Source: JAWWPG01 sp963820035 | Lineage (GTDB): Bacteria; Actinomycetota; Actinomycetes; Propionibacteriales; Nocardioidaceae | NCBI GenBank assembly: GCA_963820035.1 | Contig: CAWFYK010000009.1 | Coordinates: forward strand, 634,111-698,110 | DNA length: 64,000 nucleotides | Direction of reading: 5' to 3' | In this document: positions 34,484 through 42,842 of the stretch, one piece after another | How the letters are laid out: each line of letters opens with the position of its first letter | Numbering within the stretch: position 1 is the stretch's first letter | Notes under the pieces: model-generated | The model's database searches: none | What the model was told of the DNA's origin: nothing | The model's input: only the letters and a program-made list of their open reading frames with translations | Program-made: the position numbers and the translations under genes

Positions 34484-35707
34484 ATGCCTCGTGCTGGGTG
34501 GGTGAAGCCGGAGACGGATCGTCGGTTGTCGGATCTGGTGTCGGTCGGGGTGTTGACCCGGGTGTTTCCGCCGGATCTGGTTGATGAGGTGATCGCCTCG
34601 GTCGGGCGGACCGAGCAGCGTCATCGTTCGTTGCCGGCGCGGGTGATGGCGTATTTCTCGATCGGGATGGCGCTGTACTCCGAGGGCTCGTATGAGGACG
34701 TGCTCGCGCAGTTGACCGACGGCTTGTCGTGGGCGTCGGGTTGGCAGGAGACGTACTCGCCGCCGACCAAGTCCGCGATCTTCCAGGCCAGGGCCCGGCT
34801 GGGTTCGGAGCCGTTGGCAGCGTTGTTCGAACGGGTCGCCAGGCCGATCGGTGCTGAGGCGACCCCTGGAGTGTGGCTGGCCGGGCGGCGACTGGTCGCG
34901 ATCGACGGTACCTGCCTTGATGTGGCCGACACGATCGTGAATGCCGAGCATTTCGGCCGGGCGGGGGTCAACAAGGGTGAGCAGGCGGCATTCCCGATGG
35001 CACGCGTGGTCGCGTTGGCCGAGTGCGGCACTCACGCGATCTTCGCCGCGAAGGTCGGGGTCTACGCCGACTCCGAGGCCACCTTGACCGAGCCGCTGCT
35101 GGCGCGGCTGACCCCGGGGATGCTGCTCACCGCGGACCGCGGGTTCTTCTCCTATGCCTTATGGCGCAAGGCGATCGGTACCGGAGCCGACCTGTTGTGG
35201 CGAGTTCGCACCGACAGGTTCGGCCCGAAGCCGACCCACCTCGAAGACCTCGCCGACGGGTCCTGGCTCGCCCATCTGCATCAGACGCACTCGGCCGCCG
35301 CGCGTCGCGAGGAACCGATCCTGGTCCGGGTCATCGACTACACGATCGACGACGGGCGGGAGAACCCGACCGTGTACCGGCTGTTCACCACGCTGCGCGA
35401 CCCGGCCGAGGCCAGCGCGGTCGACCTCGCCGCCGCCTACACGCAGCGATGGGAGATCGAACTCGCCTTCGACGAGCTCAAGACCCACCAGCGCGGACCG
35501 CGCACGGTACTGCGATCGAAGTCCCCAGACCTGGTCCTCCAAGAGATCTGGGGCCACCTGTGCTGCCACTACGCGATCCGCTCCCTGATGACCGAAGCAG
35601 CGCTGCACTCCGGGCACGACCCGGACCGAGTCAGCTTCGTCGCCGCCCTGCGGATCACCCGCCAATCCATCGCCCACCAGGGCGACTTTCCCCCCTCACG
35701 ACCCTGA
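34484..35707 (+). CDS. IS4-family transposase, C-terminus frameshifted
   Basis: A 407-residue DDE transposase. Catalytic residues are D141 (AIDGTCLDVAD), D218 (TADRGFFS) and the Glu in the IS4 signature Y-2-R-3-E-6-K (YTQRWEIELAFDELK; Y319, R322, E326, K333). The N-terminal DNA-binding region ends with FQARARLG. After HQGDFPP the frame is lost at a run of six C (35690-35695). With one C fewer, it would continue about 65 more residues to a stop at 35895-35897, ten bases before the IS end. The missing tail is basic (RKYAKWHVRRAHH) and lies after the catalytic core, so activity may or may not survive. Confidence 0.85.
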   Translation: MPRAGWVKPETDRRLSDLVSVGVLTRVFPPDLVDEVIASVGRTEQRHRSLPARVMAYFSIGMALYSEGSYEDVLAQLTDGLSWASGWQETYSPPTKSAIFQARARLGSEPLAALFERVARPIGAEATPGVWLAGRRLVAIDGTCLDVADTIVNAEHFGRAGVNKGEQAAFPMARVVALAECGTHAIFAAKVGVYADSEATLTEPLLARLTPGMLLTADRGFFSYALWRKAIGTGADLLWRVRTDRFGPKPTHLEDLADGSWLAHLHQTHSAAARREEPILVRVIDYTIDDGRENPTVYRLFTTLRDPAEASAVDLAAAYTQRWEIELAFDELKTHQRGPRTVLRSKSPDLVLQEIWGHLCCHYAIRSLMTEAALHSGHDPDRVSFVAALRITRQSIAHQGDFPPSRP

Positions 35708-35888
35708 CACCCGCCACCGCAGCTGGCTGACCTTCCTACACCGCGTCATCAGCCGCCTCAACCCCACTCGCCGAGCACGGGCGAACCCACGCGTCATCAA
35801 ACGCAAGTACGCCAAGTGGCACGTCAGACGGGCCCACCACACCGACTGGCCACGCCCCGAACCCTCCACGACCTACACCATCCGCTAC

Positions 35889-35907
35889 CCTAACTGAACG
35901 GTATTGC
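35889..35907 (-). repeat. IS right inverted repeat
   Basis: Complement of the left repeat with one mismatch, followed directly by the second GGCTAATT (35908-35915). Confidence 0.88.
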
Positions 35908-35923
35908 GGCTAATTGCGATCTG

Positions 35924-36619
35924 TCACGCCGCGATGGTCACGTGCGCGAGCTGTCGCTCGAGGTCGATCCCCTCTTCCACGGCCTCCACATCGATCTCGT
36001 ACATGGTCGCGATCTGCTTGGGCGTGAAACCCCTCCCGGCAAGAGCGGCGAGCGTCTGGGTAGTGATGCGAGAATGCTGCACGTGTGGCTCGCCCGTGAC
36101 CTTGGCTGGGATGATGCGCAGATGTGGCCGCGGCCGAATGAGGTCGGGGCCGTTTTCGCCGGCCTCCAGAAACGGTGCGGTCAGGGCGAGGGACGGCTCT
36201 GACAGAAGTGCAGGCTGACCGCGGAGGTCGTGAATCTGGTCGTGCACCCGGACGAAGATCTCGCCACTCAGGTCAACGAGGAGAGGAGATTGAGTGGCAT
36301 CGTCCGTCTCCCAAACTTTGAGGTCGAGCTCTGCCAGGAGCGCGAGCGCGCGGCGAACCTGAGGCATCGGACTGGCAGGAAGGTGCCGATCGGCGGAGGA
36401 GCCCTTGGGGCGCCGCAGCCAGGACACAATTCTTAGTGCCATCAGATCGGAGTACGACCACAATTTCTCCCGGGTCGGTGACACCGAGGGCACCACGATG
36501 CCATGACGTGCCCACCAGTACACCGTGGTCCTCGGCACGCCGGAAAGCGCCGCGGCTCGGCCTGCTTCGTAGCATCCGCTCGCGGCCGCATGCATCAGGC
36601 TTTCGCCCTCCATGCCCAT
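35924..36619 (-). CDS. MerR-like HTH / DUF433 antitoxin-type protein
   Basis: A 231-residue protein. The N-terminal part resembles a MerR-type helix-turn-helix (GRAAALSGVPRTTVYWWARHGIV, about 21-43), and the C-terminal 60 residues are a DUF433 domain (TTQTLAALAGRGFTPKQIATMYEIDVEAVEEGIDLE), typical of antitoxins paired with DUF5615 PIN-like toxins. ATG 36619 is chosen because GAAGGA sits seven bases upstream. The toxin gene would be expected immediately downstream, but the IS4 copy sits only 16 bases past the stop and no toxin frame is recognisable beyond it, so the partner seems lost. Confidence 0.72.
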   Translation of the reverse strand: MGMEGESLMHAAASGCYEAGRAAALSGVPRTTVYWWARHGIVVPSVSPTREKLWSYSDLMALRIVSWLRRPKGSSADRHLPASPMPQVRRALALLAELDLKVWETDDATQSPLLVDLSGEIFVRVHDQIHDLRGQPALLSEPSLALTAPFLEAGENGPDLIRPRPHLRIIPAKVTGEPHVQHSRITTQTLAALAGRGFTPKQIATMYEIDVEAVEEGIDLERQLAHVTIAA

Positions 36620-36903
36620 GTCGAATCCTTCGATCGGTGACTGAAAGATCACGCTAGCGCACGACAGGGACCCTATCTCGCCACCGGCTTCCGCAGGCGC
36701 CAAGGCGGAGAGGAAGCACTGGGAGCGTCCACTTTCTTTGCGAGCGCGGCCGCGCTCCTGGCTGAGCCGGCCCGCGTCCGCCAGGTGTATTAAGCACGTG
36801 GCGCAAGCTCAGGTGACGCACGCGCGTGACGTGCTCGGACGAACCGTAGCCCGCACACAGCGCATCAGCGGGTCTGGCGGTTGGCTGCCCCTAGGGTTGG
36901 TCA
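36620..36903. other. Intergenic region between DUF433 gene and antiporter
   Basis: These 284 bp separate two divergent genes. The DUF433 Shine-Dalgarno sequence is at the left edge. No gene or strong promoter element is recognised. Confidence 0.4.
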
Positions 36904-38400
36904 ATGGACGCCGACCGTCTCAGCCAGCTGTTGCTGGTCGGGTCCGTGGTGCTCCTGCTCGCGATTCTGGCGGTGCGGGTGACGCTGGCGGTCGGGCTGC
37001 CCAGTCTGTTGCTCTACCTGGGGATGGGCCTCGCGTTAGGGGAGCACGGCCTCGGGGTCAGGTTCGACAACGCCGAGCTCGCCCAGGCCCTCGGCTTCGC
37101 CGCCCTCATGGTCATTCTGATCGACGGCGGCCTCAGCACAAAGTGGTCTGAGGCGCGACCTTCGATGAAAGTCGGGCTGTTGCTTGCGACCGTGGGGGTC
37201 GGCGTGAGCGTGACGGTCGTTGCCGTTCTCGCGCACCTGCTCCTCGGGATGACCTGGAAGGTCGCCTGGCTTGTGGGCGCCGTGACCTCACCGACCGACG
37301 CGGCCGCCGTGTTCGCCGTATTGCGGCGGGTGCCGTTGCGCCCTCGGCTTTCGGGGGCGCTGGAGGCTGAGTCAGGTCTCAACGACGCCGCGACCGTGCT
37401 GCTCGTCGTACTCCTCACCTCGTCGAGCGGCCTCGAGCACGGCGTGTGGGGGTTCTTCGCCATCGCCGTCTATGAGCTCGCGATGGGACTGGTGTTCGGG
37501 TTCGTCGTGGGGCTCGGCGGAGTGTGGCTGCTGCGTCGGGTGGCGCTGCCCGCGTCGGGGCTCTACCCGGTGTCGGTGATGACGATCGCAGTGATGTCCT
37601 TTGGCGGGTCCGTCGCCTTGCACGCCAGCGGGTTCGCCGCCGTCTACGTCGCCGCGCTTGTCCTGGGAAACTCCGACCTTCCGCACCGGACCTCGACCCG
37701 CTCCTTCGCCGAGGGCCTCGGCTGGTTGGCTCAGATCGGACTCTTCATCATGCTCGGGCTGCTCGCCTCGCCCTCGCACGTGCGCTTCAGCAACGTCCTG
37801 ACGGGACTCGCGGTGGGCGCCCTGCTCACCTTCGTGGCCAGGCCGCTGAGCGTCCTCGTCTGCGCGACGCCCCTTCGGATGCCCTGGGCGGAGCAGGCCT
37901 TCCTGGCTGCGGGGGGTCTCCGCGGCGCCGTCCCGATCGTGCTGGCCACCATCCCACTCGCGGCGAACGTGGCTCACGCCTCCGACATCTTCGACCTGGT
38001 CTTCGTGCTCGTGATCGTGCTCACCCTGATCCAGGCGCCCGTGCTGCCGACCCTGGCAACCCGGCTCGGCGTCACCGTCGACCGACCCCGGGACCTGGAG
38101 GTCGAGGTCGCCCCGCTGGAGCGCATCGCTGCCGACCTGCTGCAGATCCACGTCACTGCCAAGTCGAGGCTGCACGGGGTGGAGATCACCGAGCTGCGGC
38201 TCCCGCCGGGCACCAGCGTCTCCCTCATCGTGCGCGGAGACCAGAGCTTCACGCCGGCCACGACGACCGCGATCAAGCGCGGGGACGACCTGCTCATCGT
38301 GACCAAACGGGCCGACCGAGAGGCGACCGAACGGCGGCTACAGGCGGTCAGTCGCCGTGGCCGACTCGCCGGCTGGGCGAGGCGTCCCGAGCGGTCCTGA
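36904..38400 (+). CDS. CPA1-family K+(Na+)/H+ antiporter with TrkA-C-like tail
   Basis: A 498-residue antiporter, NhaP2/CvrA-like. Around twelve membrane helices fill residues 10-385, with the ion-site segments GAVTSPTDAAAVFAVLRRV and ESGLNDAATVLLVV (the ND pair of electroneutral CPA1 exchangers) and AAGGLRGAVPIVLATIPL near the end. A cytoplasmic RCK-C/TrkA-C domain follows (GVEITELRLPPGTSVSLIVRGDQSFTPATTTAIKRGDDLLIVTKRADREATERRL), which in the family senses nucleotides. It should export K+ or Na+ for pH and osmotic balance. The start is ATG 36904. Confidence 0.88.
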   Translation: MDADRLSQLLLVGSVVLLLAILAVRVTLAVGLPSLLLYLGMGLALGEHGLGVRFDNAELAQALGFAALMVILIDGGLSTKWSEARPSMKVGLLLATVGVGVSVTVVAVLAHLLLGMTWKVAWLVGAVTSPTDAAAVFAVLRRVPLRPRLSGALEAESGLNDAATVLLVVLLTSSSGLEHGVWGFFAIAVYELAMGLVFGFVVGLGGVWLLRRVALPASGLYPVSVMTIAVMSFGGSVALHASGFAAVYVAALVLGNSDLPHRTSTRSFAEGLGWLAQIGLFIMLGLLASPSHVRFSNVLTGLAVGALLTFVARPLSVLVCATPLRMPWAEQAFLAAGGLRGAVPIVLATIPLAANVAHASDIFDLVFVLVIVLTLIQAPVLPTLATRLGVTVDRPRDLEVEVAPLERIAADLLQIHVTAKSRLHGVEITELRLPPGTSVSLIVRGDQSFTPATTTAIKRGDDLLIVTKRADREATERRLQAVSRRGRLAGWARRPERS

Positions 38401-38455
38401 CGGCCCGACCCACGGTGGGTTGGCGCCCCGCCTCGTCGTACGGCGGCCGGGTGGC

Positions 38456-39022
38456 TCAGTGCTTCTTCGGTTTCGACGCGTACTTGACGCAGATCGTCGT
38501 CGGGCGCTGCACGACGAGGTTGTCGGGAGCGCCCAGGTCGAGCCCGGAGTAGTCGGCACCGATCACGACATCGACCCCGACCGCGAGGTTCGGGCCGGGC
38601 ACGAGCTTCACATTTCCCTTGAACTGCTGCTGCACGAGCTTGACCTGCGGCGAGGCCGGAAGTGACGTGAGGATCGAGACATTAGTGGCGGTGACCGCCG
38701 GCGGGGGGTTGGCGGCAACCCCTTTGCGGAAGCCCTTGGTGGTCAGGGACGTCAGCACGCTGCCGGCCAGTCCACTGACCCCACCCGCGTTGAAGACGTT
38801 CACCTTGAACGACTTCGCCCGGATCTCCGTGCCCGTGGCGTACGTCTTCTTCTTGAGGCAGGGCTGCGGCTTCTTCGGCGGAGGAGTGGTGCTGCCCGAC
38901 GACCCGCCTGCGCTGGTCACCGGATCGACGATCGTCTTCCAACCATAGAAGGCGGCGCCGAGCAGGATCACGAACAGAACGCCCAGCGTGATCGGCGTGC
39001 GCCACTGCATGGCCAGCCCCAT
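38456..39022 (-). CDS. LytR_C-domain membrane-anchored protein
   Basis: A 188-residue protein with one N-terminal membrane helix (ITLGVLFVILLGAAFYGWKTI), a Ser/Gly/Pro linker and an extracytoplasmic LytR C-terminal domain (KVNVFNAGGVSGLAGSVLTSLTTKGFRKG, then VKLVQQQFKGNVKLVPGPNLAVGVDVVIG). In other actinobacteria, proteins of this form sit next to the small gene found immediately upstream here. ATG 39022 or ATG 39010 may be the start. Four Lys/His residues end the protein. Its biochemical role is unknown; a cell-wall association is inferred. Confidence 0.8.
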   Translation of the reverse strand: MGLAMQWRTPITLGVLFVILLGAAFYGWKTIVDPVTSAGGSSGSTTPPPKKPQPCLKKKTYATGTEIRAKSFKVNVFNAGGVSGLAGSVLTSLTTKGFRKGVAANPPPAVTATNVSILTSLPASPQVKLVQQQFKGNVKLVPGPNLAVGVDVVIGADYSGLDLGAPDNLVVQRPTTICVKYASKPKKH

Positions 39023-39102
39023 CTCTTCCGTCGCGTCCCACCGATGGTGGGAATCCTAATGGGTCGCCCTCAATGATCGGGCCTGGGCGACTCCGCTGCG
39101 GG

Positions 39103-39399
39103 TTACTGTTCGATCACGTAGATGCGCGCGTGCAGCACATGCCGCTGCTGCAGGGCGGCGCGTAGCGCGCGATGCAGGCCATCCTCAAGGTAGAGCTCGC
39201 CGTTCCAGTCGACCACGTGCGCGAACAAGTCTCCGAAGAACGTCGAGTCCTCGTCGAGCAGAGCAGCCAGGTTGAGCGTGCCTTTCGTGGTGATGAGCTG
39301 GTCGAGCCGAACCTGCTGAGGAGGCAGCAGGACCCAGTCCCGCTGGCGCAGCCCGTGATCGGGGTAGGGGCGTGACTCCCTCACCCCTTTGAAGATCAT
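39103..39399 (-). CDS. Small conserved actinobacterial protein (Rv0430-like)
   Basis: A 98-residue protein with the strongly conserved stretch PQQVRLDQLITTKGTLNLA-LLDEDSTFFGDLFAHVV-W-GELYLEDGLHRALRAALQQRHVLHARIYV. It resembles mycobacterial Rv0430, which likewise neighbours a LytR_C-type protein (Rv0431); some databases label the family a VapB-like antitoxin, though the ED-GLHR-RAAL segment looks more like a ParB/Srx-type fold. It lies 80 bp upstream of the LytR_C gene, same strand, so an operon is likely. The start is ATG 39399. Confidence 0.78.
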   Translation of the reverse strand: MIFKGVRESRPYPDHGLRQRDWVLLPPQQVRLDQLITTKGTLNLAALLDEDSTFFGDLFAHVVDWNGELYLEDGLHRALRAALQQRHVLHARIYVIEQ

Positions 39400-39473
39400 G
39401 CTTCGATCATATGGTGCGACACTCGTGGCGTGATCACTCGCCGCTGCCTGGGAGCGCTAGGGGGAAGCCGAGC

Positions 39474-39920
39474 GTGATCTTCGAGAGGAGACCACACAGG
39501 ACCACCTGGGTTGGGCTGGCCTTCGCTGTGCTCGCGCTGCTGATGATCCCCTGGACGATCCATCTGGCGATCGCCCTCCCGAACCGGTCCGTGGTGCGCC
39601 ACTACGACGTGGCGTGGGCGGGGTTCGACATCGCCCTCGCGTCGGCGCTGGCCTGGACCGCGTACTGCACCGTCCGGCGTACCCACTGGCTGCCCATCGC
39701 CGCCTCCGTCAACGCGACGTTGCTCGTGGTCGACGCGTGGTTCGACGTCCTCACCGCATCGAGCGGCCGCAACCTCCTGATCGCCCTCGGGTCCGCGCTT
39801 CTGATCGAGCTGCCCCTGGCAGGCGTGTTGTTGTGGATCGCCGTCACGGGGTGGCAGATGGTCCGGCGCGGCCAGCCGCCGGCCGTGGAGCCGAGTGACG
39901 AGGAGCAGCGACGTGGCTGA
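39474..39920 (+). CDS. Four-helix membrane protein of unknown function
   Basis: A 148-residue protein with four hydrophobic segments (TWVGLAFAVLALLMIPWTIHLAIAL; YDVAWAGFDIALASALAWTAYCT; HWLPIAASVNATLLVVDAWFDVLTA; LLIALGSALLIELPLAGVLLWIAV). GTG 39474 is preferred since AGGGGGAAG precedes it at good spacing; an in-frame start at 39411 would add a non-hydrophobic leader. Its stop overlaps the start of the patatin-like gene by eight bases, indicating an operon. No function is recognised. Confidence 0.7.
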   Translation: MIFERRPHRTTWVGLAFAVLALLMIPWTIHLAIALPNRSVVRHYDVAWAGFDIALASALAWTAYCTVRRTHWLPIAASVNATLLVVDAWFDVLTASSGRNLLIALGSALLIELPLAGVLLWIAVTGWQMVRRGQPPAVEPSDEEQRRG

Positions 39921-40866
39921 CGCGAGTTCTGCTGCTGCCGCACCGAAGGGTTGCGACGGCCTGGCACGGCCCCGTGACTTCAGTGCTCGCCATGGGGAAG
40001 GTCTTCGTCTAGGGGTGTCCCTGGGCGGCGGCGGGGTGTTCTTCGTCGCCTGGCAGGCGTCGTACCTCCGGGAGCTGGCTGGCAGAGGCGTCGATCTTCG
40101 GGGCGCCGATCGGATCGTGGGTACGTCGGCCGGGTCACTGGTCGCCACCCTGCTCGAGAGCGGGCGGCTGGCCCGATTCCAGCGGCAGCTCATGATGCTC
40201 GCCAAGGTGCCGAAGCTGCTCGGTGCGCTGGCACCGGCCGGGGACCTGAACCCCAGCCAGGAACGCGCGCTCGACCAGTTCCGCGAGGCCGTCGATGCGA
40301 AGCCCGAGACAATCCGCGACATCGGGCACGCGGCCCTCGCTGCACAGACGAGAGGCCCGGCGGTGATGAGCCGCAACGTCGGCTTGGTCCTCATGTCGCG
40401 GCGCTGGCCGTCCGACACCCTGCAGATCGTGTGCGTGGACGCGTTCACCGGAGAACGATGCGTCGTCACGAGATCGGCTCACGTGAGCATCACGCGAGCG
40501 GTGGCGGCGAGCAGCGCCGTACCCGGACTCTTCGCGCCGCAGCCGATCGGCGACCGCCTGTGCATGGACGGTGGCGTCAGTGGGAGCGGCACGCACCTGG
40601 ATCTGCTGGCGGGCGCCGCGCGGGTGGTCGTCCTGGGTCTGAGTGACGGCAGCGACATCGTGGAGGGCCTGATGACGACCTCGCCCGGCGCGACCGAGCG
40701 GGAGCTCGAGGCACTGGGCGACTCGGGCACTGCGCTCTTCCACCGAGTCCCCGAGGTGGTCGACGCGATGACTCTGATGGACCCGCGAACCGTCACGGAT
40801 GCGATCGCGATGGGTCGTCGGCAGGCGGCTGCCGACCACGACGAGCTCCGGGCGTTCCTTGCCTAA
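39913..40866 (+). CDS. Patatin-like phospholipase/hydrolase
   Basis: A 317-residue patatin-fold hydrolase. The oxyanion loop is SLGGGGVFFVAWQ (G-G-G-G), the nucleophile is in GTSAGS (GxSxG), and the dyad Asp is in MDGGVSGSGTHLD (DGG). Such enzymes hydrolyse acyl chains of phospholipids or other esters with a Ser-Asp dyad. GTG 39913 is chosen because GAGGAG lies about six bases upstream; GTG 39895 in frame is an alternative. It overlaps the four-helix membrane gene. Confidence 0.85.
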   Translation: MADASSAAAAPKGCDGLARPRDFSARHGEGLRLGVSLGGGGVFFVAWQASYLRELAGRGVDLRGADRIVGTSAGSLVATLLESGRLARFQRQLMMLAKVPKLLGALAPAGDLNPSQERALDQFREAVDAKPETIRDIGHAALAAQTRGPAVMSRNVGLVLMSRRWPSDTLQIVCVDAFTGERCVVTRSAHVSITRAVAASSAVPGLFAPQPIGDRLCMDGGVSGSGTHLDLLAGAARVVVLGLSDGSDIVEGLMTTSPGATERELEALGDSGTALFHRVPEVVDAMTLMDPRTVTDAIAMGRRQAAADHDELRAFLA

Positions 40867-40883
40867 GCGCGCCGAGCCCGGAG

Positions 40884-41035
40884 ATTCGTCCGGCCCAGCG
40901 GGTTCGTCCGCCTGAGAGCGCGGATCTTCAGCCTGGGTGGACCGGACGAATGGTGGGCCCTGCGGGGTCGTCCGGCTGAGCGCGGGGATCTTCAGCCGGG
41001 AGTACGCCGGACGAATCGGCGAGCTGGACGAATCG
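40884..41035. repeat. Cluster of inverted/direct repeats between convergent genes
   Basis: At least six copies of an ATTCGTCCGG / CCGGACGAAT box (some with one change) lie at about 40884, 40903, 40942, 40968, 41007 and 41026 in both orientations. Two tandem units of about 49 bp (40903-40951 and 40968-41016) share a central GATCTTCAGCC and end in CCGGACGAAT. Each can fold into a hairpin. The cluster fills the gap between the patatin-like gene and the convergent FG-GAP locus and could act as a bidirectional terminator or a REP-like element. Confidence 0.6.
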
Positions 41036-41044
41036 TGCCGACCT

Positions 41045-42632
41045 TCATCTGGTCCGGTTCACCGCCAGGCCGAATGCGGCTGGCGTCCCCGACGCGTACG
41101 AGAAGAGGTCCGCCGCACCGTCACCGGTGACATCTCCCGCCGCGGCCGGCCCACTCGGGGTGACCACGCGTTGCCGGAAGAGGAAGTGCCCCGAGCCCCG
41201 GTTGAGTCCGATCGCGGTGCCCGGGGTCGGGCCGGCGTCGGTTGCGAGGTCGATCGAACCGTCCCGGTTGAGATCTGCCGCGACCAATGACCCCGCCGCC
41301 GTTCGGGTAGAACACCGGGGATCCCAAGGACCCGGAAGGGTTGTCGATAAGGACGTGCAGTCCGCCTCGACCGCCGTCCGTGCCCCCTCGACCGTCCGCT
41401 GCAAGGTCCGGCCGCCCGTCTCCGTTGAAGTCGGCCAGCACTGCGCCGAGGATGTTGGTGTCGACGAACACGCGTTGCACCTCGGAGAAGTGGCCCTTAC
41501 CGTCGCCCTGCTCGACAACGAGGTCGCTCGAGGAGAAGTTCTCCCCACCGGTCACGAGCGTGACGACAGCGTCGGTGATGCCCTCGCCGGTGACGTCGCC
41601 CAGCAGGGTGTTCGTCTGCTCTGGTCCGCTGCTTCCGGACGTGATCGGCGCCCGGAAAGTGCCGTCCCCTTTGCCCGGCAGGACCGATAGCTGGCTCGTG
41701 ATGTTCGCGACGATACCGGGCGTCCCGTCACCGGTGACATCAGCGACCGCGAGGTCCAGCACGTCAGTCGACTGCACGCCGGTGTCGGTCAGCAGTGGTG
41801 CCGCGAAGCGCCCGTTGCCCTTGCCCAGCGCCACGAACACGTTGCTGGGACTGAACTGAAGTTCTCGAACCCACCCACCGCGTCGCCACGACTGTCGCCG
41901 TTCACGTCGACAAGGGTCAGGGCGGCGACTCCGGAGCTTGCGCTCTCGTCGCGCAGCTTCGAGACGATCGTCGGGCCGAAGCGGGGAGCCCCACGGTTGA
42001 GGTGGGTGCTGAGCACGCTCTCGATCCCCCCGTTCTCCGGCAGGATTCCCCCGGCGGTGACGGCATCGGTGCGCCCGTCGGCGTCGACGTCACCGAGCGC
42101 GATCTCACCCGGGGACGCTGCTGGCCACCAGCGACGCGGCTCCGAGATGGTGGCCGCCGCCGAGTACGCCGTACAGCGTCCCGGGGTCCTGACTGAGGGA
42201 GACCAGGTCGGTTGCCGCGGAGCCGCCGAGCTCGGCCGCCGTCAGACGCTGAGGGCCGGTGGAGTAGCCGACCGGGGACCGGAGGCTGCCGTCGCCGCGG
42301 CCCGCGAGCCCGCCGTGGCCGTCGCCGACCACCACGACGACCCCGGCCCCCGACTGCACCGATGAGACGGCGACGGCGACGTCGGCCCGACCGTCTCCCG
42401 TGAAGTCGGCGACGGCCAGGCCGCCCGGAAACATCCCACCGACATCGGCGGTGGCAGCCGCTTCGAACCGAGCCGATGCCAGTCCGGCGGGCACCCCTGA
42501 TGGCGCAACGGTGCCGCTGTTGCCGTTGGTGTCGGCGGCCGCGGAGCCGACGTCGGCCTGCATCAGGAGAACTCCAAGAACGGCCGTGGCAAGGCTGGTC
42601 GTGACGATCCGTGGGACGATGTTGGTCCCCAT
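41045..42632 (-). pseudogene. Secreted FG-GAP/VCBS-repeat protein with frameshifts
   Basis: Minus-strand pieces in order give a secreted beta-propeller-like protein of about 525 residues. A Sec signal peptide (VTTSLATAVLGVLLMQADVGSAAA) is followed by repeated Ca2+-binding FG-GAP motifs: DFTGDGRADVAVA, DVNGDSRGDAVGG, DVTGDGTPGIVAN, DFNGDGRPDLAAD, DLNRDGSIDLATD and DVTGDGAADLFSYA. The frame changes near 42105, 41850 and 41300, each restorable by one base. As sequenced, translation from ATG 42632 stops at 42105 after 175 residues. Such proteins are typically exported and bind surfaces or integrin-like partners. It is decayed or mis-sequenced. Confidence 0.75.
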
Positions 42633-42842
42633 GTCGTTCCCCTGTCAGTTGAGTCGCACTCACGACGGTCTCAGCCTGGATGCTTCGTCGTGCTGGGCAC
42701 AACATGGGCGATGGTCGTAGGACCATGCGCGATCCGGGGGTGCCCACGAAGGATGCGTCACGCTCCGGCTGCCGGGCGGTCGCTCACGGCGCGAGATCGG
42801 GTGCCTGGGTGGCCGGCACAGCAGGGCGGCCTCGAGTCGCGG

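Larger units (their letters stand above)
34441..35907 (+). mobile_element. IS4-family insertion sequence (1,467 bp)
   Basis: Terminal inverted repeats of 19 bp match at 18 positions (GCAATACCGTTCAGTTAAG at the left end and the complement of GCAATACCGTTCAGTTAGG at the right). The element is flanked by an 8-bp direct repeat GGCTAATT on both sides, a target duplication. It carries one transposase gene with an IS4-type DDE/YREK signature. The element lies between attR and the DUF433 gene, outside the integrative element. Confidence 0.9.

Noticed and set aside
40884..41035. CRISPR-like repeat cluster
   Set aside because: Boxes occur in both orientations with irregular spacing and shared intervening sequence, so these are palindromic repeats and not an array.
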